Assembly (NCBI RefSeq): GCF_003862475.1
Contig: NZ_RRCO01000001.1
Coordinates: 186,001-250,000 of the forward strand
Reading direction: 5' to 3'
DNA length: 64,000 bases
Source: Lachnoanaerobaculum gingivalis
GTDB taxonomy: Bacteria > Bacillota > Clostridia > Lachnospirales > Lachnospiraceae
A model generated the notes under the pieces. The model did not search any database. It was not told where the DNA came from and was given only the letters and a program-made list of their open reading frames with translations. The position numbers and the translations under genes are program-made. The first letter of the stretch is position 1; the number at the start of each line of letters is the position of its first letter. This document shows positions 17,758 to 26,339 of the stretch, one piece after another.

Positions 17758-18540
17758 TTATTTAAGTAAAATATTCTGAAAAGTATAATTATCCTTACCT
17801 CCAATTTTAACAGTTATAATATCCTTTTTCCCAAAATCTTTCCCGGGGAAAATAAGTGTCATACCTTCATCCGTAAACATTGTATTGGCAACCGTTTCTT
17901 TTCCTGTATCATCATCTACCAGAATAAAAGCTTCGTGAAAAGCATTCTTATCATTGGGGTTTGATAGATATAAAACTATAGAATTTGGGTAAATCTCACT
18001 TTTATCAATTTTTGCAGTATAAATATCATAGCTGATATCATAATTTAAAGTAATTGTTTTTGGAGAAACCTTGGTTGGTGAGTATAAATATTCATATCCG
18101 TCAAAAATTATGCTAATCGGAAAATTTTCCTCCAATGTATTCAATTCCATCACAAGATTTCCATCTTCAAAATTATATGCAACCAAATTTTGTACTGAAA
18201 TATCCAGCTGATGATCTTCTCCTTCAATTTTAATTATCTTCCCATTAGTAGTGTCCTTTTTTCTAAATGTAAGATAATGCATCGGTGTCATGTCTATGTC
18301 TGAAATAAGTTCAAGACAAACTCCATCCTTTATTATTCCTTGAGATAAATTATTATCCACGCTGACAGGAACATTATCGATATTAGCCTCTCCGGTACTT
18401 TCATTTTCTTTTTCAACTATAGACATCTCTACAGAACTCATACTGCTTGAATCCTGTTTAACATTTACACCGCAACCGACAAGTACAGCTGTTATTACAA
18501 CTAAGCTTACTATATACTTTTTTATAATTTTAATACGCAT
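17758..18540 (-). CDS. Lipoprotein, last cargo gene of agr cassette 2
   Basis: A 260-residue lipoprotein precursor with signal MRIKIIKKYIVSLVVITAVLVGC, in which LVGC is the lipobox. A Ser/Glu-rich linker of about 40 residues leads to a beta-rich domain of about 190 residues with no recognised family. The start overlaps the end of the preceding gene by 11 nt, so the two are translationally linked. Expected at the cell surface. Function unknown; context suggests agr-controlled expression, which is inference. Confidence 0.65.
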   Translation of the reverse strand: MRIKIIKKYIVSLVVITAVLVGCGVNVKQDSSSMSSVEMSIVEKENESTGEANIDNVPVSVDNNLSQGIIKDGVCLELISDIDMTPMHYLTFRKKDTTNGKIIKIEGEDHQLDISVQNLVAYNFEDGNLVMELNTLEENFPISIIFDGYEYLYSPTKVSPKTITLNYDISYDIYTAKIDKSEIYPNSIVLYLSNPNDKNAFHEAFILVDDDTGKETVANTMFTDEGMTLIFPGKDFGKKDIITVKIGGKDNYTFQNILLK

Positions 18541-19087
18541 CTACATAACCATTTGCCGCAAAGTTGGCTTTACGTCCTCCACTTATTTTAAAATAGAATT
18601 GATCATTTTCAGATATTTTTCTTTCTGAATGAAATTCTAAATCCTTATTTGTAGGTACATTGTAAGACTGTACATATGTTGAAGTGGAACTTGTTCCCTT
18701 TCTTTTATAAATAGTTATTGAATAGCTACTTACATTTGAGTAACTTGGTTTATATGCATATAAGCAAAATCTTCCATTATGGCCGGTAAAATAATAACTT
18801 GAGTACAGTGTATTACCATTTATTGCAGCAGACCAGGTGTATTGATTATCATACAAATACCATTCTTTAGTAGGTCTGTTGGATCCATATGGAACAATTT
18901 CGATATCTGATATATATCCCTCATCGACAAGATAAGGATTATTTTTGTCATCTATATTTATTTTTATAACATTTTCTTCATCGCTTATACTAACTTTCTC
19001 ATCTATGTTTTTAGCTGCATATGATGTCATTATTCCTACACATGCTAATGCTATTGTCAAAAATATACCAACTATTCTCTTTTTCAT
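18530..19087 (-). CDS. Secreted protein of unknown function, cargo of agr cassette 2
   Basis: A 185-residue exported protein. The start at 19087 is chosen because AGGAG lies about 8 nt upstream and it gives a clean signal peptide (MKKRIVGIFLTIALACVGIMTSYA with an AxA-like cleavage site); the upstream in-frame start adds 15 polar residues. The mature part is aromatic- and Tyr/Ser-rich (ITIYKRKGTSS, FKISGGRKANF) and looks like a small beta-sandwich. No family recognised. Overlaps the downstream lipoprotein gene. Confidence 0.65.
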   Translation of the reverse strand: MKKRIVGIFLTIALACVGIMTSYAAKNIDEKVSISDEENVIKINIDDKNNPYLVDEGYISDIEIVPYGSNRPTKEWYLYDNQYTWSAAINGNTLYSSYYFTGHNGRFCLYAYKPSYSNVSSYSITIYKRKGTSSTSTYVQSYNVPTNKDLEFHSERKISENDQFYFKISGGRKANFAANGYVDAY

Positions 19088-19238
19088 AAATAACTCCTTT
19101 CTTATAACCGAAATTTGTGGTTTTATGTGCACAAGCTCTATATACTACTATGAATAAGTTTTAATCGTATAATTTTATACTTCTTTTAATCTGTCATTTT
19201 TATATTTAAGATAATTGTTAAAAAAAGTATATTTTATT

Positions 19239-19952
19239 CTATGGAGATACAGATCCCCTTAGTACCACTCTAGATTTTATACGAATATCTTTACCCATTT
19301 TAGGTACTATTCTATATAAGTCACCTGTTCCTACTGCTTTAGCTCTTTTTTGGTTATCGCTAATTGAACAACTTAGTTTAGTTGCAGACCATTCATAATT
19401 ATCCGGTATATTTTCTTCTTCCAAATCTGCCGAGGCAGACGAAATATATCGTCTTTTATTTTCTATTTCCACATCATAATTGATAATTAGATTGATTTTA
19501 CCATTTCCTACATTCCTTCTTGCTACAATTTTACTTTTTGAAGAAGTAACCCCTAAATTAAACATATTTTTTTCGAGAATTGGGTAATCATCGTCTTCTT
19601 CGTTTAATGATCTATAAAATTCTTCTTCTGAAACTTCTGTAAACCCCAATACATATATTTCATCAGGTTCTTCTACTAAAGCACTTATATAATTATAAAA
19701 CTCTTCTGGGTTCATATTGGCACAAGCTTCATCTTCTGGTATAAATTTATCACGTTTCATGGAATCAGTTACCTCAACTCCCAAAGCTTCAATCTTTTCC
19801 CAGTATTCATCCTCTGTTAGAACCTCTCCATTAACTATAAAATCATTATTATTTGTATTAGTTATCGAAGCTTGTGTAGAACTCATGCAAAATAACAATG
19901 ACAGTGAAATTACACTACATATAGCAACACCCTTTAATATATTATTAAACAT
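19239..19952 (-). CDS. Secreted acidic protein, cargo of agr cassette 2
   Basis: A 237-residue exported protein. ATG 19952 has AAGGAG 6 nt upstream and opens a signal peptide (MFNNILKGVAICSVISLSLLFCMSSTQA). The mature N-terminal half is very acidic (NEEDDDYPILEK, DLEEENIPDNYEW) and the C terminus basic. It contains no recognised domain or catalytic motif. It follows agrB and the micro-ORF on the same strand with no terminator in between, so it is likely part of the agrD-agrB transcript. A 150-base gap before the next gene has no clear promoter. Confidence 0.6.
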   Translation of the reverse strand: MFNNILKGVAICSVISLSLLFCMSSTQASITNTNNNDFIVNGEVLTEDEYWEKIEALGVEVTDSMKRDKFIPEDEACANMNPEEFYNYISALVEEPDEIYVLGFTEVSEEEFYRSLNEEDDDYPILEKNMFNLGVTSSKSKIVARRNVGNGKINLIINYDVEIENKRRYISSASADLEEENIPDNYEWSATKLSCSISDNQKRAKAVGTGDLYRIVPKMGKDIRIKSRVVLRGSVSP

Positions 19953-20058
19953 ACATTTCTCCTTATACATTTTTTATTAAATATATACATCAAACACAGC
20001 ATATCTAAATTTCTTGACATAGGACCATGCATTGCATTAAGTACAACTAATCTTATAA

Positions 20059-20112
20059 CTATAATATATCTCCATTTTTGTATCTCATTGGATTTAATTT
20101 TTTCATGTTCAT
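20059..20112 (-). CDS. Micro-ORF downstream of agrB (17 aa)
   Basis: A 17-codon frame, MNMKKLNPMRYKNGDIL, with a perfect GGAGGA 5 nt before the ATG at 20112, beginning 36 nt after the agrB stop. The core NPMRYKNGDI recurs in the decayed cassette (14811-14882), and the three base differences within those ten codons are all synonymous. An overlapping 60-codon frame from 20116 is less likely: its ATG is only one base from the Shine-Dalgarno and it is not conserved in copy 1. Function unknown. Confidence 0.6.
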   Translation of the reverse strand: MNMKKLNPMRYKNGDIL

Positions 20113-20148
20113 ACATATCCTCCTTTACTTACATTTTAATAACTGCCA

Positions 20149-20715
20149 CTAATCAAATAATTTTATCTGTACTAATATAATCATAAATGCACTCATTCCA
20201 AATGCAAAGCTACCTGCATACAAAAGATATATTAAATTTGATATAGTAAATATAGACATCAAACACAATAATCCAAAAACAATTTTTAATAGTCTCCTTC
20301 TATATATCTTACTCTCAATATCTTCCAATATTTTATTTTTATGTCCCACCGGTGCATAAATTAAAAATATAACCGTTGACAAAATAACAAGAATCCCACT
20401 GACATATACATTCCATATCTGAAGCTTTATACTTATCAAAAGTAATATTATGGTTGAAGTAGAAATCAGATAACATATAACCGGGTTATCCGAATGAAAA
20501 CCGCCTGAGTAACTCCTTATGAACAAAGAAAAACACACAAATATAACACTAACTGCCAACATATTAAACCAAAGTCCTATAAGAATTAGTGTAACAGTAT
20601 TTAATAAAACTCTTAACATTAACACAAGTCCAAATAAATATATCTCTTTATCATCCTCTGATATAACTTTATTCCTGAGCATATAACCTACTAATTTTTC
20701 AGATATGTTTTCCAT
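20149..20715 (-). CDS. agrB: AgrB-family AgrD-processing membrane protease
   Basis: AgrB cleaves the C-terminal tail of AgrD, forms the thiolactone intermediate and helps export it. The product is 188 residues with about five to six membrane segments. The catalytic pair lies in GGFHSDNPVICYLIS: His74 and Cys81, with the spacing of S. aureus His77/Cys84. VGHKNKILEDIE and the basic YRRRLLK are typical. ATG 20715 comes 3 nt after the agrD stop with no Shine-Dalgarno, so translation is coupled to agrD. The order agrD-agrB is reversed relative to staphylococcal agrBDCA. This is the only intact AgrB in the window and may process both AgrD peptides. Confidence 0.92.
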   Translation of the reverse strand: MENISEKLVGYMLRNKVISEDDKEIYLFGLVLMLRVLLNTVTLILIGLWFNMLAVSVIFVCFSLFIRSYSGGFHSDNPVICYLISTSTIILLLISIKLQIWNVYVSGILVILSTVIFLIYAPVGHKNKILEDIESKIYRRRLLKIVFGLLCLMSIFTISNLIYLLYAGSFAFGMSAFMIILVQIKLFD

Positions 20716-20718
20716 ACG

Positions 20719-20865
20719 CTAGAACTTACGCAATTTTTTTACTTTGTCTGGCAGCTCTGGTTGATGATATATAAAGACACATGAAGAATTTGCATTAAAT
20801 GTAGCAAATAAAAAGGCCCCTATAGCTACTACTTTACTTAACATAAATAAATATTTTTTTAACAT
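20719..20865 (-). CDS. agrD: AgrD-like autoinducing peptide precursor, copy 2 (48 aa)
   Basis: A short gene missed by length cut-offs. It starts at ATG 20865 with GGAGG about 7 nt upstream and ends 3 nt before agrB. Layout: an amphipathic leader (MLKKYLFMLSKVV...), core NSSCVFIY, tail HQPELPDKVKKLRKF. Aligning with S. aureus AgrD (core CDFIM, tail DEVEVPKEL) predicts a five-membered thiolactone CVFIY with a short N-terminal extension. It differs from copy 1 in the ring at one position (V for A) and before it (SSC for SAC). It sits directly behind a LytTR-type promoter, so positive feedback through the adjacent AgrCA pair is likely. Confidence 0.9.
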   Translation of the reverse strand: MLKKYLFMLSKVVAIGAFLFATFNANSSCVFIYHQPELPDKVKKLRKF

Positions 20866-20913
20866 TCTTTATTCCTCCATTAAAAAATATAACTAAGTCT
20901 TATTTCTATAAAT

Positions 20914-20982
20914 ATTATATACAATAATTTCTTTATGTGCGAAAAATGTAATAAGTTGTATGGTTAATTGTAATAAAATGTC
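20914..20982 (-). promoter_or_regulatory. LytTR/AgrA-type promoter of agrDB
   Basis: On the minus strand two ATTACA half-sites (reverse complements at 20969-20974 and 20947-20952) lie 22 bp apart. They are joined by AACCATACA and followed 27 bases later by the -10 box TATAAT (20914-20919). Spacing and sequence match the copy-1 promoter at 15700-15766. No -35 hexamer is evident. The adjacent response regulator has a LytTR DNA-binding domain and is the obvious candidate to bind here. Confidence 0.78.
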
Positions 20983-20984
20983 AT

Positions 20985-21041
20985 AAAAAAAGTGTGACAA
21001 GTAGATCACATCACGTATAATCTACCCAACACACTTTTTTT
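20985..21041 (-). terminator. Terminator between agrC and agrD
   Basis: Outer arms AAAAAAAGTGTG (20985-20996) and CACACTTTTTTT (21030-21041), with an inner GTAGAT/ATCTAC stem, form a long hairpin ending in a T-run. It separates the regulator operon from the signal operon, so agrD-agrB depends on its own promoter. Confidence 0.85.
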
Positions 21042-21083
21042 AATCTAATTCCCAAATCTACAAAATCAAAACCTATTTTTATT

Positions 21084-22364
21084 CTATCGGCAATATAAAA
21101 CAGCTTCCACTATAAATACCCCTTTATCACAGGTGATTTGCAGAACTCCGTCATACTTGCTTAATACCTCTTTTACACTTTCCAGCCCTAAACCATGCCC
21201 TTTCTTATCTTTTTTTGTTGTTAAGAAATTTCCTCGAACTAAATTTACATTAAGATATGAATTTTCTATTCGCAATATAAGCCTACCTTTTGTATAATTT
21301 AGATTTAAATGCAACTTCGATTCTTCACCACGTTCATTAACTTTCTTTATAGCTCTTAAAGCATTGTCCAAAAGATTTCCAAGTATTACAGTAATATCCA
21401 TATCTGATATATCAAGTTTCTCCGGAATACATACGTCCACACTGATATCGGTATTTGCTACTCCCTTCAATTTGTAATTAATCATACTGTCAACGATTAT
21501 ATTACCCGAATTACATAGCTTTTCCTCAATGTCTATATTTGACAATATACAGTTAAAATAGTCCTTAAATGAATCAATATCGCCTTTTTCATACAATGAC
21601 TTGAGTGCAAACAAATGGTTTTTTATATCATGTCTGATTAAGGACATCTTTGCATTATCAGCTTGTATAATTCTTAATTGTTGCAGATATGATGAGTTCT
21701 GTTTTTGTAAAATAATTTTTTTGTTTTTTTCCTGTAACATTGTTAATGTATAATTATATAGTTGAAAACTTACCAAATTAATTATAATAAGCGCCGATAC
21801 AACAAATAATATTTGTTTATGTTCTGTAACATTGGCAATATTTAAAAACATAATAATGACAAACAGACTTGCAATAGGTATACTGATAATTCCGGTCCAA
21901 TATCCTATTGAAATATTTTTATATTTTATCAGATTATTTTTCTTACCGGATAATATCAGTGATACAATATATACTACAGCTCTAACACATATAATAAGAT
22001 ATATCGAATGTAATTCCTGTGCTTTAAACACAAATATCTTTCTATGATCGAACAGAGACATAAATATAATTTCAACAGCAAAAATAATCAAATACACATA
22101 TATTGTTGCCGTTATTCTGCTCTTAATTGTCCCATCATAATTAAATGTCAGTGCAAAAATGCTTATTATATGGAAAAACAGCATTAACAAAGGTATTGGT
22201 AGAAAAATAAAAACCAAAGAGCTTAACACAAAATATAAACTGTAAGATATGAACTCTATTTTTTTATTTATATCTTGTCTTTCAAAAAAAATACTTATAA
22301 GTTTAAATATTGAAATAACTCCCAGTGTGTTTGTAATCACAAATACACTATGCACCAATCTCAT
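21084..22364 (-). CDS. agrC: AgrC-type GHKL sensor histidine kinase
   Basis: The product, 426 residues, is the likely receptor for the exported cyclic peptide. The first 210 residues contain about six membrane helices with little else, as in AgrC. A coiled segment leads to the HisKA-like SLIRHDIKNHLFALKSL with phospho-acceptor His245, then the N box GNLLDNALRAIKK and G box KKGHGLGLESVKEVL of GHKL ATPases. The start overlaps the response-regulator stop by 4 nt (ATGA). Pairing with a LytTR regulator and closeness to agrDB support the role; specificity for CVFIY or CAFIY is not known. Confidence 0.92.
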   Translation of the reverse strand: MRLVHSVFVITNTLGVISIFKLISIFFERQDINKKIEFISYSLYFVLSSLVFIFLPIPLLMLFFHIISIFALTFNYDGTIKSRITATIYVYLIIFAVEIIFMSLFDHRKIFVFKAQELHSIYLIICVRAVVYIVSLILSGKKNNLIKYKNISIGYWTGIISIPIASLFVIIMFLNIANVTEHKQILFVVSALIIINLVSFQLYNYTLTMLQEKNKKIILQKQNSSYLQQLRIIQADNAKMSLIRHDIKNHLFALKSLYEKGDIDSFKDYFNCILSNIDIEEKLCNSGNIIVDSMINYKLKGVANTDISVDVCIPEKLDISDMDITVILGNLLDNALRAIKKVNERGEESKLHLNLNYTKGRLILRIENSYLNVNLVRGNFLTTKKDKKGHGLGLESVKEVLSKYDGVLQITCDKGVFIVEAVLYCR

Positions 22365-23083
22365 TTCAACTGTCCTTTCCTTTCAAATACCAGCTGTAGC
22401 TCTCTTATCTCTTTTCTCTTATTTCTGCTTATTGGGATTATACTTCCATCCGTCATTATCAATTCCTCGAATTTAAAACAAGTAATAAACTCATAATTTA
22501 CAAAATAACTCCTATTTGGATGAATGAAAAACTTTGGTAAAACTTCTTCCAAACTTTTAATATTGCCGTAAAAATTATAGTTATTCTTTGTACCGAACAA
22601 AAAAATCTCTCTTCCTTTACTTTCAAAATATAAAATGTCCTTATATGGGACTTTTACAGTTTTTCTGAAACTTTTAAATTCAAAATTCTTATTTTCCTTT
22701 TCAGATATTTTCATAGCTAATTGAATATCAGCAAAAACCTTTTTACTGTCTATAGGCTTTTTTAAAAAGTGAAGCGGTTGCACATCAAATAACTGTCTAT
22801 CATATATATCCTTCGATGATATATATATAATTTTTGTTATATAATCTTCCATTTGTTCACGAATAATATGTCCTACCTCTACCCCGTTTATCTCCCCAAG
22901 TTCAATATCTAAAAAGATCAAATCATATGGGCTCTCTTCTATATTTTCTAATAATGCTTCTCCGCTATAAAATGTATCTATGATTATATCTCCACATATT
23001 AAACTATCCTTCATGTCTATAATCATTGTCTTTAGCTCTCTACACACGTCCTCTACATCATCACAAATGGCAATTTTAAACAT
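22361..23083 (-). CDS. agrA: AgrA-type LytTR response regulator
   Basis: A 240-residue two-component regulator. Receiver domain: acidic pocket CDDVED, phospho-acceptor Asp59 in DLIFLDIEL, and Lys in FLKKPID. The C-terminal LytTR DNA-binding domain covers about residues 135-235, with VPYKDILYFESKGREI and FFIHPNRSYFVNYEFI. LytTR proteins bind direct repeats of the kind seen at 20938-20982 and 15724-15766. It is the first gene of the operon, with GAGG about 9 nt before the ATG; it is followed by agrC with a 4-nt overlap. The 260-base gap upstream holds its promoter and the terminator of the next gene. Confidence 0.93.
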   Translation of the reverse strand: MFKIAICDDVEDVCRELKTMIIDMKDSLICGDIIIDTFYSGEALLENIEESPYDLIFLDIELGEINGVEVGHIIREQMEDYITKIIYISSKDIYDRQLFDVQPLHFLKKPIDSKKVFADIQLAMKISEKENKNFEFKSFRKTVKVPYKDILYFESKGREIFLFGTKNNYNFYGNIKSLEEVLPKFFIHPNRSYFVNYEFITCFKFEELIMTDGSIIPISRNKRKEIRELQLVFERKGQLK

Positions 23084-23275
23084 AGTATATTCCTCGCATA
23101 TTAGTTAACATTATATAAACATATCGTTGAACAAATATATTATATCAAATATTTATAAGCATAGGCAATATACCCATATTTTTTTGTCGTAATATTATCT
23201 AAATTATATAAGTAATTGCATATTTAGTTGTATTTTTATTTTTCTACAAAAATCATCATGTTAGTAAATAAAAAA

Positions 23276-23322
23276 TATCCTGTAAAAGTTACTTAGTTAA
23301 AAAACTTGTACTTTACAGGATA
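23276..23322 (-). terminator. Terminator of the DUF6688 gene
   Basis: A long, nearly perfect stem starts with TATCCTGTAAA and ends with TTTACAGGATA. It is followed on the minus strand by TTTTTTATTT. It lies 22 bases after the DUF6688 stop and insulates the agrA promoter region. Confidence 0.85.
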
Positions 23323-23344
23323 CTTTTATTTTGTACTGAAGAAA

Positions 23345-24649
23345 TTACAATAATTTTCCACTTACAGTACATTTAATATTAATCGTTTTCCCCATATACT
23401 GGGTCGCTATTCTATTCTCCGGATGTACATCGCTCATATATATTACCGCTAAGAATATCCATTCCAAAGGCTTCATCAAAATATATATAATATCTGCAAT
23501 CCATTTGCTCTTTATAAGTCTTGCGATAGGGAAGCCGTAGCGATCATATATTCCTCTGACAAGTTTGTGGAAGCGTGGAGTTTTTTCCTCTAGGATCTGT
23601 TCAAAGGCATTTGCTATACAGAGCTGTCTGTTTACTATAACCTCGTGACCGTGACGGATTCCTTTTCTTACAGGCTTTACAACTTTTCTGTGTCCGCCTG
23701 CCGCTACGGTGCAAAGGTAATGCTCATCATATTCTATATTTTGAGGTGCTTCCTTTAGTGACAATGTCCAATCTGCAGTTTCGGTCCATGCCTTTATAAC
23801 AGAATCCGGTGCCTGACCGAAAAGCAGTAATATTCCTATTATTATTCCAAGTAAAGGGAACATAAAGACGATTGCATATATAGGCCAAAGTTTTGAGTTT
23901 GACAGTATTTTATCTGCAAAATTTAAAAACTGATTTCTTTGTATTTTTGCTCTTTCCATTTCATATTCCTGCCATTCATGAACCTTTGAAATTACAGTTC
24001 TTGCAACAATGCAGATAATACAAATAGGGTAAACAAGCAGATACAAATCAAGCAAATTGTCACCCGATAAATCACCTTTAAAAACCTGTACTGTAAAAAC
24101 AATAACTTCAATTACCCAAAGATACATTGCAGACATTGAAATAATCGCCATCAAAGGCGGTATTTTCTTTAATGGCCTGACTCTCAGATAAAAGTACCCT
24201 GCAATACCGATTGTAAAAATAAAAATAATTGTGGGTGCCGCTTCGGAAAAAATCGGTGTGTGCATTTCCAGATTTTTTAGCTGTACGCTCCAGTCGGAAC
24301 CTGTAACATATTTTCCTTCTGTAAGGTACAAAAATTCCAATATCAATCCATACCATATAGCTACCTGATCAAATTTTATAAAAGGTTTTAAAAGCTTCTT
24401 ATTTGCCTCCAGATACAAAAGTAAAATATGATACCCCGTCAGTACTATCGGATACACAAATATTAAAGATACAAATAAACTCCAAATAATTGATTCCTGT
24501 GAAAATTCGGGTAAACTAAGCCTACCCAAACCGTAACCATATGGTCTTAAAGACTCAGCCAACTGATACATTACAAAAATTATCAGTGCTATTATGTAGC
24601 TTATACCCATGCTTGATATTAACGAAATTCTAAAAAGATATTTTTTCAT
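23345..24649 (-). CDS. DUF6688-family multi-pass membrane protein
   Basis: A 434-residue membrane protein with about seven to eight predicted helices (for example MKKYLFRISLISSMGISYIIALIIF, then several between residues 50 and 280). The C-terminal soluble part holds the conserved CTVAAGGHRKVVKPVRKGIRHGHEVIVNRQL, followed by ANAFEQILEE; I recognise this as DUF6688. No biochemical role is known to me. It has its own terminator and lies between mnmA and the agr regulators, apparently a single-gene unit. Confidence 0.75.
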   Translation of the reverse strand: MKKYLFRISLISSMGISYIIALIIFVMYQLAESLRPYGYGLGRLSLPEFSQESIIWSLFVSLIFVYPIVLTGYHILLLYLEANKKLLKPFIKFDQVAIWYGLILEFLYLTEGKYVTGSDWSVQLKNLEMHTPIFSEAAPTIIFIFTIGIAGYFYLRVRPLKKIPPLMAIISMSAMYLWVIEVIVFTVQVFKGDLSGDNLLDLYLLVYPICIICIVARTVISKVHEWQEYEMERAKIQRNQFLNFADKILSNSKLWPIYAIVFMFPLLGIIIGILLLFGQAPDSVIKAWTETADWTLSLKEAPQNIEYDEHYLCTVAAGGHRKVVKPVRKGIRHGHEVIVNRQLCIANAFEQILEEKTPRFHKLVRGIYDRYGFPIARLIKSKWIADIIYILMKPLEWIFLAVIYMSDVHPENRIATQYMGKTINIKCTVSGKLL

Positions 24650-24695
24650 ATATCTATAACCTTTCTGTTATTACAGCCTATATAGTACCTTGCAA

Positions 24696-25787
24696 TTAAT
24701 CGCATCTTCCTATAATTGTTCCGCCTCCAAGTACGAGTCCGCTCTCATCATAAAGTACAACAGCCTGTCCCGGTGTGATTGCTCTTACCTTTTCATCAAA
24801 GTCGATCCTTATCCTGTCTTCTCCGAGTACCTTAATTGTGCAGTGTTCACCCTTATGTGAATATCTTATCTTTCCTATAGCTCTCATGCCGTCATAAAAC
24901 TTCTCAACCGCCATGGCATTGAGATTGTCGGCTTCCAGACTGTATCCGAAAACATCATCATTTTCGCCTATTACAACTTCATTTGTCTCAGGTCTTATCT
25001 CGGTAACAAAGATAGGATGTCCAAGCGCTATACCAAGTCCTTTTCTCTGTCCGATTGTATAGTGAAGTATTCCCTTATGCTTTCCAAGAATCTCTCCGTC
25101 AGCTGTCACAAAGTTTCCCTCAGGCATCTTTTTTCCTATTTCACTTTCTACAAATGAGGCATAGTCATTGTCTGAAACAAAGCAAATCTCCTGACTGTCG
25201 GGCTTATTTGCCACTCTGAGATTGAACTTTTTTGCAATCTCTCTTATCTCATCCTTTTCATAATCTCCCACCGGCATCAATGTTCTTGAAAGCTGCTCCT
25301 GTGTTAGATTATAAAGTGCATAGGTCTGATCCTTGGCACTTGTTTTTGATGTTCTTAGTGCATATCTTCCGTTTTCAAGCTTTTCTATTCTTGCATAATG
25401 CCCTGTAGCAATATAATCCGCCCCAAGCATCATACTTCTCTCTAAAAGAGATTCCCATTTTACATATCTGTTGCAGGCTATACATGGATTAGGTGTCCTT
25501 GCCTGCACATATTCATTTACAAAATAATCTATTACCTTATCTTTAAATTCGTCTCTGAAATTCATTACATAATAAGGTATGCCGATATCTCTTGCCACCC
25601 TTCTGGCATCATCCACCGCTGAAAGTCCGCAACAACCTCCGCTGCCTGACATATCCTCTTCATCTTCACTTTGCCATATCTGCATAGTCACACCTGTGAC
25701 ATCATATCCGGCTTCTTTTAAAAGATAGGCTGCCACTGAAGAGTCCACTCCACCCGACATACCTACCACTACTTTTTTCTTTTCCAT
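24696..25787 (-). CDS. mnmA: tRNA-specific 2-thiouridylase MnmA
   Basis: MnmA thiolates U34 of Lys, Glu and Gln tRNAs, activating the base with ATP and taking sulfur relayed from a cysteine desulfurase. The product is 363 residues. The PP-loop [15 protein letters not shown] is at residues 9-23. The catalytic cysteines are Cys102 in NPCIACN and Cys202 in SQEICFV; the lid motif [11 protein letters not shown] is present. A cysteine desulfurase that could supply sulfur lies 1.8 kb away on the opposite strand. Confidence 0.96.
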   Translation of the reverse strand: MEKKKVVVGMSGGVDSSVAAYLLKEAGYDVTGVTMQIWQSEDEEDMSGSGGCCGLSAVDDARRVARDIGIPYYVMNFRDEFKDKVIDYFVNEYVQARTPNPCIACNRYVKWESLLERSMMLGADYIATGHYARIEKLENGRYALRTSKTSAKDQTYALYNLTQEQLSRTLMPVGDYEKDEIREIAKKFNLRVANKPDSQEICFVSDNDYASFVESEIGKKMPEGNFVTADGEILGKHKGILHYTIGQRKGLGIALGHPIFVTEIRPETNEVVIGENDDVFGYSLEADNLNAMAVEKFYDGMRAIGKIRYSHKGEHCTIKVLGEDRIRIDFDEKVRAITPGQAVVLYDESGLVLGGGTIIGRCD

Positions 25788-25856
25788 ATATTCTCCATTT
25801 TTTAGAATTCCATGACAGACAGTATATCATATACTTAATTGATTTGTATTAATATA

Positions 25857-26339
25857 CTATAAAGTTTTCGGATCAAGACAATGCCAAATCTCTGACCATA
25901 TTTCTTTTTCATATATCCTGTCAATATCTTCTTTTGTATATAAGTGATCTGCTGCGCCGGCGAAAATATCATCCGGAAACAGTTTAAAATACTCATGTAA
26001 AAAATTCAAATACATAAAAGCTCTGTCTCCGTACCCTTCAATATATATATATCTATAGTAGTCTGTCTTTTGTCCGGAAGAATCTTCTACCGTACAGTAA
26101 TACGAATACTTCCTTTTTATTATATCAATATACATAACTGCCCATGAAGAAGCGTCATCCAAATACCATCTTCCATCATCATCGTAACCGGGTTTATTTA
26201 TGGAAAACGTATAATAATCACCATAATCACTCAAAAATTCATTGGTAAATCCTCGCGACATCAGTATGTTTACAATATCTTTTATATCTCTACAGCAATT
26301 ATCACCTTTTCTTCTTAAAATTTGTACATCTCCTGCCAT
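25857..26339 (-). CDS. Unrecognised protein with one copy of a local repeat domain
   Basis: A 160-residue soluble protein, Tyr- and Asp-rich. Its C-terminal third (YLNFLHEYFKLFPDDIF, then YTKEDIDRIYEKE) matches the end of each repeat in the upstream gene: a helix, a [FN]P-[DE]DIF motif, then a [TN]K-xxID-xI motif. It overlaps the upstream gene by 25 nt, so start choice is uncertain; ATG 26339 or a later codon may be used by coupled translation. No signal peptide or known family. Confidence 0.55.
   Translation of the reverse strand: MAGDVQILRRKGDNCCRDIKDIVNILMSRGFTNEFLSDYGDYYTFSINKPGYDDDGRWYLDDASSWAVMYIDIIKRKYSYYCTVEDSSGQKTDYYRYIYIEGYGDRAFMYLNFLHEYFKLFPDDIFAGAADHLYTKEDIDRIYEKEIWSEIWHCLDPKTL

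Noticed and set aside
19934-20116. 60-codon frame overlapping the micro-ORF after agrB
   Set aside because: The ATG is one base from the Shine-Dalgarno and the frame is not kept in the copy-1 cassette, whereas the 17-codon frame is.
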